Shown: positions 37,170 to 47,175, numbered from the stretch's first letter. The stretch: DNA of 64,000 nucleotides from W11650 sp963545585 (GCA_963545585.1 CAUUKX010000002.1:1-64000); one strand, 5' to 3'. The notes: generated by a model not told the origin, from the letters alone. Numbers and translations: made by a program.

Positions 37170-38374
37170 AGATAATGAAATACCGGGCGGCAACGGAGCG
37201 GCAGGCAATGCTGCTGGCTAAGGATGAGCTGGGGAGTGATGCCCTGATTTTGTCAATTAAATCAGTAAAGCCCAAGGGATTTTGGCGCTGGTTTCGTCGG
37301 CCTTATGTGGAAGTGACGGCGGCGCTGGATGAGAATAAAGAGCAGCCGGTTTTGTCGGAAGATAAAGAGTTAGCGGAGTTTAAGAGCTTTTTAAGCGGTT
37401 TGTCGCAAAAGCAAAGAGAATGGGATGCTGCTGAAAAAGCCGAAACAGTCGAAAAAACGGAAAAGAGAGCAGAGATAGAAAAGCCGCTGAGCGCAGCTGG
37501 AGTTTTACCGCCGGCGGTTCGGCCAGTCAAAGCGGAGCCGGAAAAAGAGTTGAGGTTAAACCCAACGGAAACGGATGAAGCGACCGAGCCGCAGGTACTG
37601 ATTGGTCAGGTCATTTATGAGCAATTGACGGAAAACGAGGTTGACGACCGACTGGCGAATCAATTAGTAGCGGAGCTTTTAGAGAGCAGCCAGAGCTTTA
37701 GCTTGGAAGAAGGCCTAAATCAGGTGTACCGCAAATTGGTCAAAGAATTATCCGATATTCGGCCGATTCGGCTGGAAAATGGACGGCCTAAGCCTGTGTT
37801 TTTCATTGGCTCAACCGGAGTTGGCAAGACAACAACCATCGCTAAATTAGCTTCGCTCTTTACTTTGGAGAAAAAATGCAAGGTAGCGCTGATTACCGCC
37901 GATACTTACCGGATTGCGGCGGTCGAGCAGCTTAGGACGTATGCCAATATTTTGAATATTCCGATTAAGGTCGTTTACAAGGAAGAGGAGATTGCTGACT
38001 GCATTGAGGAATTTTCTGATTATGATTTGATTTTGATTGATACGGCTGGCCGCTCCTATCAGGATACGGGGCATTTGCAGGAACTCAAAGAGCTGCTGGA
38101 GAGGGTCGAAGATAAACAAGTTTATTTGGTTTTAAGTCTGTCGACCAAAAACAGCGATTTGAAAAAAACGGTGGCTGCTTACGATTTTACGGATTTTTCC
38201 TTGATTTTTACAAAATTAGATGAAACGCTGGCTTACGGCAGTATTTTGAATCTGAAGCAGGCAACCGGTAGGCCCTTAGCCTATGTTACTACCGGCCAAA
38301 ATGTGCCGGAGGATATTGCAGAGCTTGATCCGTATGAAACCGCCAATCAGATATTAGGAGGGGTGAGTTCTTGA
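37166..38374 (+). CDS. flhF: Flagellar biosynthesis GTPase FlhF
   Basis: An SRP-type GTPase related to Ffh and FtsY that sets flagellum number and position with FlhG. The 402-residue protein has a basic/variable N-terminal domain, an N-like helical region near residue 150-200 and the G domain: GSTGVGKTTTIAKLASLF (G1), ITADTYRIAAVEQLRTYA, LILIDTAGRSYQDT (G3) and FTKLDETLAYGSIL (G4). The frame overlaps flhA and flhG. Confidence 0.96.
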   Translation: MKIMKYRAATERQAMLLAKDELGSDALILSIKSVKPKGFWRWFRRPYVEVTAALDENKEQPVLSEDKELAEFKSFLSGLSQKQREWDAAEKAETVEKTEKRAEIEKPLSAAGVLPPAVRPVKAEPEKELRLNPTETDEATEPQVLIGQVIYEQLTENEVDDRLANQLVAELLESSQSFSLEEGLNQVYRKLVKELSDIRPIRLENGRPKPVFFIGSTGVGKTTTIAKLASLFTLEKKCKVALITADTYRIAAVEQLRTYANILNIPIKVVYKEEEIADCIEEFSDYDLILIDTAGRSYQDTGHLQELKELLERVEDKQVYLVLSLSTKNSDLKKTVAAYDFTDFSLIFTKLDETLAYGSILNLKQATGRPLAYVTTGQNVPEDIAELDPYETANQILGGVSS

Positions 38375-39276
38375 TGGATCAGGCAGCGAAGCTAAGAGAT
38401 ATTATCCGGCAGGCGCGGGCGGGAGAGTTTAACACTCAGCCGCTGAAAGAAAAAGCCAGGGTGATTACCGTGACCAGCGGCAAGGGCGGAGTCGGCAAAA
38501 GCAATATTAGCGTCAATTTGGCGGTTCAGTTCCAAAAGCAGGGGAAAAGAGTAGTTATTTTTGATGCCGATTTTGGTCTGGCTAATGTGGAAGTCATTTT
38601 TGGTATTCTGCCCAAGTATAATATTTTGGATTTGATTACCCGGCAAATGTCGATTTTTGACGTTTTGACTGAGGGACCAATGGGGATTCGCTTTTTATCC
38701 GGCGGCTCGGGGATTGGTCAGCTGATGAACCTGACAGCCGAACAAATAGAATATTTAGTTAAACAACTGGAAATTTTGGATCAACATGCCGATATAATTA
38801 TAATAGATACTGGCGCCGGCATTAATGAAGCGGTGTTGGCATTTGCTTTCGTTTCTAATGAAATCCTGATTGTAACGACACCAGAGCCAACGGCAATTAC
38901 AGATGCTTATGCGCTGATTAAATCAATTTGCAGCAGTCCGCAGTTTGCGGTGGTGCGCCCCAAAATGAAGCTGATTGTCAATAAAAGCCGAACTGCTCGG
39001 GAAGGCGATGAGGTGTTTGAAAAGTTAAATAAAGTGACCATGCGCTTTTTGGAGATGTCTTTGCAGAAATTAGGCTATTTGCCGGATGACCGGGCATTGG
39101 TTGATGCGGTGATTGAAAGAAAACCGTTTTCCATCATTTATCCCAAAGCGGCGGTTACCAAGGCGATTGAAGAGATTGCCAAAAGAGTTTTGGCCGGAGA
39201 GCAGGCCGGTATTCAGCAAGAGTCCCAGTCAAAGGGGCTGAGTTCTATCTTTAGTAAGATATTTCATCGTAAATAA
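38374..39276 (+). CDS. flhG: MinD-like ATPase FlhG (FleN/YlxH)
   Basis: FlhG works with FlhF to control flagellar pattern and feeds FliM/FliY into the C ring. The 300-residue protein has an N-terminal FlhF-activating helix (QAAKLRDIIRQ), the deviant Walker A TSGKGGVGKSNISVNLA near residue 32, VVIFDADFGLANVEVIFG, IIIDTGAGI and a C-terminal membrane-binding-like helix (LSSIFSKIFHRK). ATG 38374 is preferred over TTG 38371. Confidence 0.95.
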   Translation: MDQAAKLRDIIRQARAGEFNTQPLKEKARVITVTSGKGGVGKSNISVNLAVQFQKQGKRVVIFDADFGLANVEVIFGILPKYNILDLITRQMSIFDVLTEGPMGIRFLSGGSGIGQLMNLTAEQIEYLVKQLEILDQHADIIIIDTGAGINEAVLAFAFVSNEILIVTTPEPTAITDAYALIKSICSSPQFAVVRPKMKLIVNKSRTAREGDEVFEKLNKVTMRFLEMSLQKLGYLPDDRALVDAVIERKPFSIIYPKAAVTKAIEEIAKRVLAGEQAGIQQESQSKGLSSIFSKIFHRK

Positions 39277-39293
39277 GGAGGCTAAAGGCTAAA

Positions 39294-39950
39294 ATGGAAG
39301 AAAAAACCCTTCAAGAAGGCAGCAAAATGGAAATTATCGATCATCGTGTCAATGGGAATAAACATACCTATTACAGCGTGATGACTTATATTTTGGACGA
39401 ATCTACTTTTGACGCACAGGCGCCGCTGGAAAGAGGCATTGTCGTAGCACTGGAGATTGGTCGGGAGTATGAATGCTTTTTTATTACGATTTATGGTCTG
39501 TTTCGTTGTAAGGTGCGGCTGGAAAGCCGCTATATTGAAAACAATTTGCATTTTCTGAGATTTAAAGTGCTGACAGCGATTGCCAAACACCAAAGAAGAG
39601 GCTTTTTCCGAATGGATGCGATGGTGGACTTTCGCTACTACAATAACTTAACCAATCAATGGCAGGATGCAGTCACACAAAATATCAGCGGCAATGGGAT
39701 TAAATGTATTACGCATGAAGAGTTGTCCAAAGGAACGCGGGTAATGTGCGAGTTAAAATTAGAGATTGAAAAGAAGGTTTATACTGTTACCAATTTAGCT
39801 GAGGTGATTGATACGGGAGCAGCTGATCTGGTTGAGCGGCGGTTTGAAACTCGGCTGGCTTTTATTGATATCCCGACACCGAAACAAGACATTATCATTA
39901 AATACATCTATGACGAGCAGAGAAAAAGGCTGAAAAAAGAAGGCAGGTAA
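39294..39950 (+). CDS. PilZ-domain c-di-GMP receptor (YcgR/MotI type)
   Basis: A 218-residue protein with an N-terminal YcgR-like domain and a PilZ domain. The c-di-GMP motifs are visible: HQRRGFFR near residue 102 (the RxxxR part) and NISGNGI near residue 130 (the D/N-x-S-x-x-G part). Such proteins act as a brake or clutch on the motor at high c-di-GMP. Its place between flhG and cheB supports a motility role. Closest known analogue by layout is Bacillus YpfA/MotI. Confidence 0.88.
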   Translation: MEEKTLQEGSKMEIIDHRVNGNKHTYYSVMTYILDESTFDAQAPLERGIVVALEIGREYECFFITIYGLFRCKVRLESRYIENNLHFLRFKVLTAIAKHQRRGFFRMDAMVDFRYYNNLTNQWQDAVTQNISGNGIKCITHEELSKGTRVMCELKLEIEKKVYTVTNLAEVIDTGAADLVERRFETRLAFIDIPTPKQDIIIKYIYDEQRKRLKKEGR

Positions 39951-39957
39951 ACAGAAG

Positions 39958-41031
39958 ATGGCCAAAAGGAAAATCCTTATAATTGATGATTCGGCATTTA
40001 CAAGGAAAGTACTTTCCTCTATAATAGAAGAAGATGGCCGGCTGGAAATTGTCGGCACTGCCAAAGACGGAAAAGAAGGACTGGAGATGGCGCTGGCCTT
40101 AAATCCGGATGTTGTTTCCGTTGATGTAGAAATGCCGGTCATGAATGGCTTAACCATGATTAAAGAGCTGATGAGTAAGAAGAATATTCCGATTGTGGTT
40201 GTCAGCTCCTTAACCAAGGAAGGCGCCAAGGAAACCATTCAGGCACTGGAGTACGGCGCATTTGATTTTGTGGCCAAGCCCAGCAGTATTTTCGGTTTAA
40301 AGAATGAAGAAGTTTTTGCTGAGTATACAGAAAAGGTTTATGCAGCGGCGATGAGTAAGAAGCAGACCGATGAGAAAAAGTCGGATGTTAGGACTGCGCT
40401 CCGGTTTGAAATGCCGCTGAAAACGGTGACTAAAAACCGGGTGCAAAAGGCGGCCGTCAAGATAGTAGCAATCGGCACTTCCACTGGCGGGCCAAAAGCG
40501 CTGCCGGATGTACTGACCCGGCTGCCGGCAGATTTTCCGGCCGGAATCGTGATTGTTCAGCACATGCCACCCGGGTTTACCAAGTCTTTGGCCGCAAGGC
40601 TCGATCAACTTTCGGTGATTAGCGTCAAAGAAGCCGAGGATGGGGAAATGATTAAGGAAGCGACAGCTTATATCGCTCCGGGGGATCGGCATCTAAAGGT
40701 AGTGGAAAAGTTAGGGAAATATTATGTGGAACTTGACGACGGGCCGAAAAAGGGGCCGCATAAACCAGCCGTTGATGTATTAATGAGTTCTTTGGCCAAA
40801 CTCCCGCCGAAGAAGGTGATTGGCGTGATTATGACCGGCATGGGAAGTGATGGATGCGATGGCATGGAAGAGCTAAAGAAGGCAAACAATACTTATATTA
40901 TTGCGCAGGATGAGGCTTCCTGCGTGGTATATGGAATGCCCCGGGCAGTGGTTCAGAAAAAATTGGCAAATGAGGTCGTGCCGTTAAATCATATTGCGCA
41001 GGCGATTAAAACGAAGCTGGAGGTACTTTAG
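39958..41031 (+). CDS. cheB: Chemotaxis protein-glutamate methylesterase CheB
   Basis: CheB removes methyl groups from chemoreceptors to reset sensing. The 357-residue protein has an N-terminal receiver (IIDDSAFTRKVL; phospho-Asp in VVSVDVEMPVMNG) and a C-terminal esterase with the catalytic Ser in AIGTSTGGPKAL, His in VQHMPPGFTKSLAARLD and Asp in TGMGSDGCDGM. No cheR is found nearby, so the matching methyltransferase must be elsewhere. Confidence 0.97.
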   Translation: MAKRKILIIDDSAFTRKVLSSIIEEDGRLEIVGTAKDGKEGLEMALALNPDVVSVDVEMPVMNGLTMIKELMSKKNIPIVVVSSLTKEGAKETIQALEYGAFDFVAKPSSIFGLKNEEVFAEYTEKVYAAAMSKKQTDEKKSDVRTALRFEMPLKTVTKNRVQKAAVKIVAIGTSTGGPKALPDVLTRLPADFPAGIVIVQHMPPGFTKSLAARLDQLSVISVKEAEDGEMIKEATAYIAPGDRHLKVVEKLGKYYVELDDGPKKGPHKPAVDVLMSSLAKLPPKKVIGVIMTGMGSDGCDGMEELKKANNTYIIAQDEASCVVYGMPRAVVQKKLANEVVPLNHIAQAIKTKLEVL

Positions 41032-41032
41032 T

Positions 41033-43102
41033 ATGGATACATCCCAATATTTAGAAATTTTTATCGAGGAATCGAAGGAGCATCTGCAAAGTTTAAATGA
41101 AACTCTGTTGGTACTGGAAAATTCTCCAGATGACGTGGATATGATCAACAGTGTTTTCCGGGTGGCTCATACTTTAAAGGGAATGGCCGGAACGATGGGC
41201 TTTAAGCGGATGAACAGCCTGACCCACAATATGGAGAATGTGCTGTCGGAAATTCGAACCGGCAATATTCATATTACACCGGAACTCTTAGATATTTTGT
41301 TTCAATGCTTAGATGCGCTGGAGCAGTATGTGGAAGAGATTACCAATACTGGCGCCGAAGGCGAAGAAGCTTATGAGGGAATTATTGAGCAGTTGAATGA
41401 AATCCTGAAAAACGGAGGAGCGGCTGGTAAGGCAGCTCCGGCAGCAGCGACTCCGGCTGCCGCCGCTGCACCGAAGGCAGATGAAAAGCCGAAAGCCGTT
41501 GTCAGCCTGAACGAATATGAGCAAAATATTGTACAGAAAGCCAATGAAAGCGGAATGTTAGCTTTTGTCATTCGGGTTAAGATTGATGAAAAGAGCATGT
41601 TGAAAGCGGCCAGAGCCTATATTGTTTACAAAGCGCTGGAGGATATGGGTGAAATCATCAAAACCGAGCCGTCGGTTCAGGATATTGAGGAAGAAAAGTT
41701 CGAACATGAGTTTTTTGTCTATATTGTTACCGAGCATGATAAAGAAGAATTGGTAAAGGAAATTTCTAATATCAGCGAAGTAGCGGAGGTAGAAGTTAAT
41801 TTGATTGAAACCTTGGCACAAGCAGAACCGGCCAAGGAAGAAGAATCAGCTCCGGCAGCTGCGCCAGCACCAGTCAAGGAAGAAAAGGTGGCAGAAAAGG
41901 CGGCAGCGCCTAAACCAGCGGCAGCTAAGGCGGAAGGAAATGCTGCGAAGCCTAAGACTAACACGACTGTTCGGGTTGATGTAGAGCGCCTCGATAATTT
42001 GATGAATTTGGTCAGTGAGCTGATTATTGCTAAGAATGGTCTGGAAACAGTCAGCAAAGGTATGGGACAGAGTGCGAACGAACAGATTGAATATTTGGAA
42101 CGGATTACTACGAATTTGCATGAATCGGTCATGAAGGTGCGGATGGTGCCGGTCGAAAGAGTATTTAACCGCTTTCCCCGCTTGATTCGTGATTTATCCA
42201 GAAACTTAAACAAGAAGATGGAACTGGATATGTCGGGGGAAGAAACGGAAATCGACCGGACGGTAATTGATGAGATTGGGGATCCTTTGGTTCACCTGAT
42301 AAGGAACTCAGCCGATCATGGCTTAGAGTCAACAGAAGTACGGGTGTCTCGGGGCAAGGACGAAGTCGGTCATGTTTATTTGGACGCTTATCAGGACGGC
42401 AACAACGTTGTGATTGAGGTATCCGACGATGGTAACGGCATTGATGTCGAGAAGGTGCGGCGCAAAGCAGTGGAAAAAGGAGCGATTACCGAGGAAGAAG
42501 CGGCGGTAATGCAGGACAATGATGTGATTGGATTGTTGTTCCGCCCCAGCTTTTCCACGGCGGAAAAGATTTCCGATGTTTCCGGCCGGGGCGTAGGGCT
42601 TGACGTGGTTAAGACCAAGATTGAAAGTTTAGGCGGCGACATTGAGGTGAAGACGGAACTGACTAAGGGCAGTAAGTTTATTATCCGGCTGCCGCTGACA
42701 TTGGCGATTATTCAGGGGCTAATGGTAGAAATTGCTCATGAAAAATATGCGATTCCCCTCAGTACGATTCAAACGATTGAGGATGTTGATATTTCCGAGA
42801 TTAAATATGTGCACAATGAAGAAGTAATTCATTTGCGCAACAATGTAATTCCGGTGTGCCATCTGGAAAAAGCACTGGGTATTGTCAGGACGGAAGAGCA
42901 GCTGCGGCAGAAATTGACGGTTGTTATTGTCAATCGAGGCGAAAAACTGCTGGCGCTGGCAGTTGACAATTTGATTGGCCAGCAGGAGGTCGTAATTAAA
43001 AACCTAGGTCAATATTTAAAGGAAGTTAAGAATATTGCTGGTGCGACGATCTTAGGCAATGGTGAAGTGGCTTTGATTTTGGACGTCAACTCGCTGTTTT
43101 AA
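41033..43102 (+). CDS. cheA: Chemotaxis histidine kinase CheA
   Basis: CheA phosphorylates CheY and CheB in response to receptors. The 689-residue protein has an N-terminal HPt domain (His46 in VFRVAHTLKGMAGTMGF), an Ala/Pro/Glu-rich linker, a P2-like domain (residues about 170-270), a second Ala/Pro linker, the dimer helices, the kinase core (HLIRNSADHGLE N box; VSDDGNGIDVEKV; GRGVGLDVVKTKIE) and a C-terminal CheW-like domain. ATG 41033 follows CTGGAGGTAC and gives the normal family start. Confidence 0.97.
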   Translation: MDTSQYLEIFIEESKEHLQSLNETLLVLENSPDDVDMINSVFRVAHTLKGMAGTMGFKRMNSLTHNMENVLSEIRTGNIHITPELLDILFQCLDALEQYVEEITNTGAEGEEAYEGIIEQLNEILKNGGAAGKAAPAAATPAAAAAPKADEKPKAVVSLNEYEQNIVQKANESGMLAFVIRVKIDEKSMLKAARAYIVYKALEDMGEIIKTEPSVQDIEEEKFEHEFFVYIVTEHDKEELVKEISNISEVAEVEVNLIETLAQAEPAKEEESAPAAAPAPVKEEKVAEKAAAPKPAAAKAEGNAAKPKTNTTVRVDVERLDNLMNLVSELIIAKNGLETVSKGMGQSANEQIEYLERITTNLHESVMKVRMVPVERVFNRFPRLIRDLSRNLNKKMELDMSGEETEIDRTVIDEIGDPLVHLIRNSADHGLESTEVRVSRGKDEVGHVYLDAYQDGNNVVIEVSDDGNGIDVEKVRRKAVEKGAITEEEAAVMQDNDVIGLLFRPSFSTAEKISDVSGRGVGLDVVKTKIESLGGDIEVKTELTKGSKFIIRLPLTLAIIQGLMVEIAHEKYAIPLSTIQTIEDVDISEIKYVHNEEVIHLRNNVIPVCHLEKALGIVRTEEQLRQKLTVVIVNRGEKLLALAVDNLIGQQEVVIKNLGQYLKEVKNIAGATILGNGEVALILDVNSLF

Positions 43103-43113
43103 AGGAGGAAAGC

Positions 43114-43572
43114 ATGCAAGACAATAAAAAAGAAGTGGAAACGGCGGATCAGGCGTTAAAGCAATATATTGTAATTCGCTTCAACAAAGAGCAGTTTGGC
43201 ATCAGTATCAACTATATTCAAAATATTGTGCGGATGACATCAATTACCCGAGTGCCGAATGTACCGGAATATATTAAGGGCGTTATCAATTTGCGCGGTG
43301 AGATTATTCCGATTATGAGCCTGCGGATTAAGCTGGGCTTAGAGCCGGATGAGCTTACCAGTCAAACTAGAATTATTATTGTCAGCGTCGATGATAATTT
43401 GATTGGCTTATTTGTGGATGAGGTCATGGAAGTGTTGGTGCTGGAAGATAATCAGATTGATAAGCAGGTGAAGGAAGGCGTTGATAAAAAATCAAAATAT
43501 ATTTCCGGTGTTGGTAAATTAAAGGAGCGTCTGATTTCCTTGTTTAATGTTGAGCAGATCATTGCGGAGTAA
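43114..43572 (+). CDS. cheW: Chemotaxis coupling protein CheW
   Basis: A 152-residue coupling protein joining receptors and CheA. Family blocks: YIVIRFNKEQFGISINYIQN, RVPNVPEYIKGVINLRGEII and IGLFVDEVMEVLVLEDNQID. AAAGGAGGAAAG precedes ATG 43114. Confidence 0.96.
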   Translation: MQDNKKEVETADQALKQYIVIRFNKEQFGISINYIQNIVRMTSITRVPNVPEYIKGVINLRGEIIPIMSLRIKLGLEPDELTSQTRIIIVSVDDNLIGLFVDEVMEVLVLEDNQIDKQVKEGVDKKSKYISGVGKLKERLISLFNVEQIIAE

Positions 43573-43582
43573 GGAGGCGACT

Positions 43583-44197
43583 ATGAGCGAAGAATATGGT
43601 AATTTGAACTCTTCACGCTTAGATGTGCTGAAAGAGTTGGGGAACATCGGTGCAGGGAATGCGACAACAGCTCTCTCGCGAATGATTAACAAAAGAGTGG
43701 ATATGGGCGTACCAAAGGCCGAGCTGATTAAGATTGAAAAGATTACTCAAATTTTAGGCGGGGAAGAAAATATAGTTGTCGGCTTGCTATTAGGAATTGC
43801 AGGTGATGTGCAGGGGATGATGATGTTTGTGCAGGAACAGGTGTCGGCGCATCATTTGGTCAATCTTTTGATGGGGCGGGATTTGGAAGATTTTTCCGAA
43901 TTTACGGAGATGGATTTGTCGGCTTTGCAGGAGATTGGCAATATTATTACCGGGGCTTATTTAAATTCTTTATCTTCTATGACGGGATTAACGATTAGTT
44001 CAAGTGTCCCGCATATGGCGGTGGATATGGCAGGAGCGATTTTAAGCGTGCCAGCGATTGAGTTTGGAAAAGTGGGCGATTATGCTTTGCTGATTCAAAC
44101 CGGCTTTGGAGGAACCGGGGAAGAGGTTTTTGGTTATTTTATTTTGATACCGGAAGCGGATTCCTATGAAAAGATATTTAAGAGTTTGGGGATGTAG
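43583..44197 (+). CDS. cheC: CheY-P phosphatase CheC
   Basis: CheC removes phosphate from CheY and is stimulated by CheD. The 204-residue protein has both active-site signatures: DVLKELGNIGAGNATTALSR and LSALQEIGNIITGAYLNSLS (Glu and Asn in each). ATG 43583 follows AAGGAGGCG; a longer frame overlapping cheW is not used. Confidence 0.96.
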   Translation: MSEEYGNLNSSRLDVLKELGNIGAGNATTALSRMINKRVDMGVPKAELIKIEKITQILGGEENIVVGLLLGIAGDVQGMMMFVQEQVSAHHLVNLLMGRDLEDFSEFTEMDLSALQEIGNIITGAYLNSLSSMTGLTISSSVPHMAVDMAGAILSVPAIEFGKVGDYALLIQTGFGGTGEEVFGYFILIPEADSYEKIFKSLGM

Positions 44198-44199
44198 TT

Positions 44200-44682
44200 A
44201 TGGCATTGATTAAAGTTGGAATGGCAGACCTAAAAGCGGTGAAGCATCCCGATAATTTAACAACCTTAGGATTGGGGAGTTGTATCGGGGTGACATTATA
44301 CGACACTTCGAGTAAAATCAGCGGGATGGCTCATTTCATGCTGCCGGACAGCACCCAGATCAAGAATAATGAAAATAAGGCCAAGTTTGGTGATACGGCG
44401 ATTGATGAGTTGTTTAAGCAGATGCTCAGTTTAGGGGCTTCTAAGACTAGGCTGGTGGCCAAGATTGCCGGCGGAGCGCAAATGTTTTCTTTTGGTGAAA
44501 AAAATGATTTGATGCGGATCGGTGAGCGCAATGCAATTGCGGCTAAGGAAAAGTTAAAAGCATTGGGTATCCGGCTGATTGCGGAGGACACCGGTAAGAA
44601 TTACGGAAGAACGATTGAGTTTATGAGTGAAAATGGTGATCTGCATGTCAAAACAATTGGCAAAGAATTAAAGGTTATTTGA
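44200..44682 (+). CDS. cheD: Chemoreceptor glutamine deamidase CheD
   Basis: CheD deamidates receptor glutamines and regulates CheC. The 160-residue protein shows the catalytic Cys in TLGLGSCIGVTLYD and His in GMAHFMLP, plus KIAGGAQMF. It starts two bases after the cheC stop, behind GGGGATG, matching the paired work of the two proteins. Confidence 0.96.
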   Translation: MALIKVGMADLKAVKHPDNLTTLGLGSCIGVTLYDTSSKISGMAHFMLPDSTQIKNNENKAKFGDTAIDELFKQMLSLGASKTRLVAKIAGGAQMFSFGEKNDLMRIGERNAIAAKEKLKALGIRLIAEDTGKNYGRTIEFMSENGDLHVKTIGKELKVI

Positions 44683-44683
44683 G

Positions 44684-44974
44684 ATGAAAATTAAAAATTT
44701 TAATTTAATAATTGTCTTAATGGCAGAAATTTTAGTGGCAATCTATGGTTATGTTTACCATTACAGCCTGTTTCGCCTAGCTGTTACGATGGCGGTTGTA
44801 TTTGCCTTATTTTTTGTGATCGGGAGTCTTTTGCAAATGATGAGCAATCGTTTGTTTGCCGAAGTCGAGGCTCGGGAGCAAAGAGAACGGGAAGAAGAGG
44901 AAGAACGGCAGAAAGCCGAAAAGGCAAAGGAGAAGGAAGAAGCAGCCGAACCGGAGGAATCAGAGCAGGAGTAA
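44684..44974 (+). CDS. Small membrane protein of the fla/che operon
   Basis: A 96-residue protein with two close membrane helices (about residues 7-23 and 30-52) and a highly charged Glu/Lys/Arg tail (residues 58-96). It begins one base after cheD and precedes sigD, so it is co-transcribed. No named family is recognised. The layout suggests a membrane-anchored helix exposed in the cytoplasm. Confidence 0.75.
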   Translation: MKIKNFNLIIVLMAEILVAIYGYVYHYSLFRLAVTMAVVFALFFVIGSLLQMMSNRLFAEVEAREQREREEEEERQKAEKAKEKEEAAEPEESEQE

Positions 44975-45011
44975 TTGAACGCTCAGCGGCAGGACGGAAA
45001 GTGAGAGCAAT

Positions 45012-45779
45012 ATGGAATTAGCGGAACAAAATGCCTTATGGGAAGAATACAGTCGGACGCGGAATGAGAAGCTAAAAGAAAAGCTGATTGTGGAATATTC
45101 GCAGCTGGTAAAATATATTGCGGGTCGTCTGAATATGTATTTGGGAAATAATGTTGATTTTGATGATTTGGTGGGATATGGTGTTTTTGGATTGATTGAT
45201 GCGATTGATAAGTTTGATTATTCCAAAGGCAATAAATTTGAAACCTATGCTTCTTTGCGGATTCGCGGAGAGATTTTGGATAATATCCGCCGAATGGACT
45301 GGGTTCCGCGATCGTTACGTAAGAAAAAAAGATTGCTGGATACCGCCATGCAAAAGTTGGAAGTGGATGAAGCCAGCGAGAATTATGATGAGATTATGGC
45401 GCAGGAGCTGAATATTTCAGTGGAAGAATATTACCGCTGGGAGAATCAAACCAAGGCGCTGCATTTATCTTCTTTGGATGAGCATATTGAGCAAAATGGC
45501 GAATTGGCCGTGCAGAGCTTGGAATATAAAAAGTTTGATCAGCCGTTTGACCAGATGAGCCGGGAAGAAACGAAACTGCAGCTGATTGAAGCGCTGGGTA
45601 CTTTAACGGATAAAGAGAAAAAGGTAATTTCCTTATATTATTATGACGAGCTGACTTTAAAAGAGATTAGCTTGGTGCTGGGGGTATCCGAATCAAGGGT
45701 ATCGCAGCTGCATACGAAATCCCTTCGTAAAATGAGGCGCTTTTTGGGAGATGATGTAGAACTATTGGCATATATTTAA
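45012..45779 (+). CDS. sigD: Flagellar RNA polymerase sigma factor SigD (FliA)
   Basis: SigD directs late flagellar and chemotaxis transcription. The 255-residue protein shows region 2 (FDDLVGYGVFGLIDAIDKF, NKFETYASLRIRGEILDNIR, WVPRSLRKKKRLLD), region 3, and region 4 (LTDKEKKVISLYYYDELTLK, LGVSESRVSQLHTKSLRKM). The anti-sigma gene flgM is not in the window. No clear SigD-type promoter (TAAA-15-GCCGATAA) was found inside the region read. Confidence 0.96.
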   Translation: MELAEQNALWEEYSRTRNEKLKEKLIVEYSQLVKYIAGRLNMYLGNNVDFDDLVGYGVFGLIDAIDKFDYSKGNKFETYASLRIRGEILDNIRRMDWVPRSLRKKKRLLDTAMQKLEVDEASENYDEIMAQELNISVEEYYRWENQTKALHLSSLDEHIEQNGELAVQSLEYKKFDQPFDQMSREETKLQLIEALGTLTDKEKKVISLYYYDELTLKEISLVLGVSESRVSQLHTKSLRKMRRFLGDDVELLAYI

Positions 45780-45801
45780 AAAATGCAGGATTGAGGTAAA
45801 G

Positions 45802-47175
45802 ATGGAAAATAAAGCAGCATATGAAATTAAAATTTCGAAAGACAAAATGAAGGCCTTGCTTAGTTTTGAAGCGGAGAACGAATCGGTTACCGCCGAGCAA
45901 ATTTTGGGAGAACTACAAAAATTAGGGGTTCGGAATGGAATTTTAAAGGATAAGTTGGACGAAATTTTACAAAATAGACGTTTATATACCGATTATATCA
46001 TCGCAGAGGGGTTAGAGCCGACGGATCCGTTTCCAGGCAAGGTGGAGTATCTTTTTCAAACAAGCAAGGATATGAAACCGAGTATGGATAAGGACGGTAA
46101 TGTTGATTATAAGAATTTATCCCTGATTTCCAATGTTAAGCAGGGTCAGCTTTTGGCGAAATTGGAGCCAGCCGTTCAGGGCGAACCGGGGATTAATATT
46201 TTGGGTGTGCCGCTGCCGCCGCCGCAGGTTAAGCCAGTGATGATTAAGGCCGGGAAGAATACGGTCTTTAACGAGACTAAAACGGAGCTGTTTGCCACCA
46301 AAAACGGAATGGTTATGCTTCATGACGGCGCAGTGATGGTCAACGATGTTTATCAAGTGCCGAATCATGTCGGACCTTCAACCGGTAATATTGAGTTTGC
46401 GGGTAATGTTATTGTCAGTGGAAATGTGCTGGATGATTTTACGGTTACGGCAGATGGCGATATTGAGGTTTTTGGGGTAGTAGAAGGTGCGGTTTTAAAG
46501 GCCGGCGGCAATATTGTTCTGCACAGCGGTATTTCCGGCAAGGGTCGGGCAGTGCTGGAAGCGGAAGGCGATTTGCTGACCAAGTATATTGAGCAGTCGA
46601 CTGTCAGGATTCGAGGCGATATTCATGCTAGTGCTATTTTGCATAGTACGGTTCGCTGTGGCGGTAGTGTGATGGTAGAGGGGAAAAAGGCTTTGATTTC
46701 CGGCGGTAAGATTGTGTCCGGCAGTTATGTGGAAACGGGAATATTGGGTTCGCATATGGGAACGGTAACGGAGATTGAGGTCGGCGTAAATCCTGTTATT
46801 TCCGAAGAATATGAGGAATTAAAGAAAGCAATGCCTAAGGCCAAGAATGAATTGGAGCAGATTGAAAAGGTTATTACTTTGCTGAATAAGCGACGAGAAA
46901 TAGAGGGCAGTTTGGATACAGATAAGCAGGAGATGTATGCGACGGCGATTAAAAATAAGATTGTTTTAAGTACGCACTATCGGAAGATGGAGAGAGAGTT
47001 CCAAAAATTAGAGGAAGAGATGAATATCCATACCATCGGTGAGATTAGAGTGCATGGTATTTTGTATTCGGGTAGTCGCTTGACGATTAGTAATGTCAAT
47101 CGGGTGATTAGTGATGATGTTCGCTCGGTTAAGTTCATTCGAGAGGGTGCTGACCTGAAAATGATTTCTATTTAA
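45802..47175 (+). CDS. FapA-family (DUF342) protein
   Basis: A 457-residue protein of the FapA/DUF342 family: an N-terminal region, then PFPGKVEYLFQ and EPGINILGVPLPPP, then a right-handed beta-helix-like repeat region (residues about 175-320; TGNIEFAGNVIVSGNVLDDF, EVFGVVEGAVLKAGGNIVLH), and a coiled coil near 350-405. Family members link to cell shape, flagellar number or envelope, with no settled biochemical role. It follows sigD by 22 bases, a common position in Clostridia. Confidence 0.88.
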   Translation: MENKAAYEIKISKDKMKALLSFEAENESVTAEQILGELQKLGVRNGILKDKLDEILQNRRLYTDYIIAEGLEPTDPFPGKVEYLFQTSKDMKPSMDKDGNVDYKNLSLISNVKQGQLLAKLEPAVQGEPGINILGVPLPPPQVKPVMIKAGKNTVFNETKTELFATKNGMVMLHDGAVMVNDVYQVPNHVGPSTGNIEFAGNVIVSGNVLDDFTVTADGDIEVFGVVEGAVLKAGGNIVLHSGISGKGRAVLEAEGDLLTKYIEQSTVRIRGDIHASAILHSTVRCGGSVMVEGKKALISGGKIVSGSYVETGILGSHMGTVTEIEVGVNPVISEEYEELKKAMPKAKNELEQIEKVITLLNKRREIEGSLDTDKQEMYATAIKNKIVLSTHYRKMEREFQKLEEEMNIHTIGEIRVHGILYSGSRLTISNVNRVISDDVRSVKFIREGADLKMISI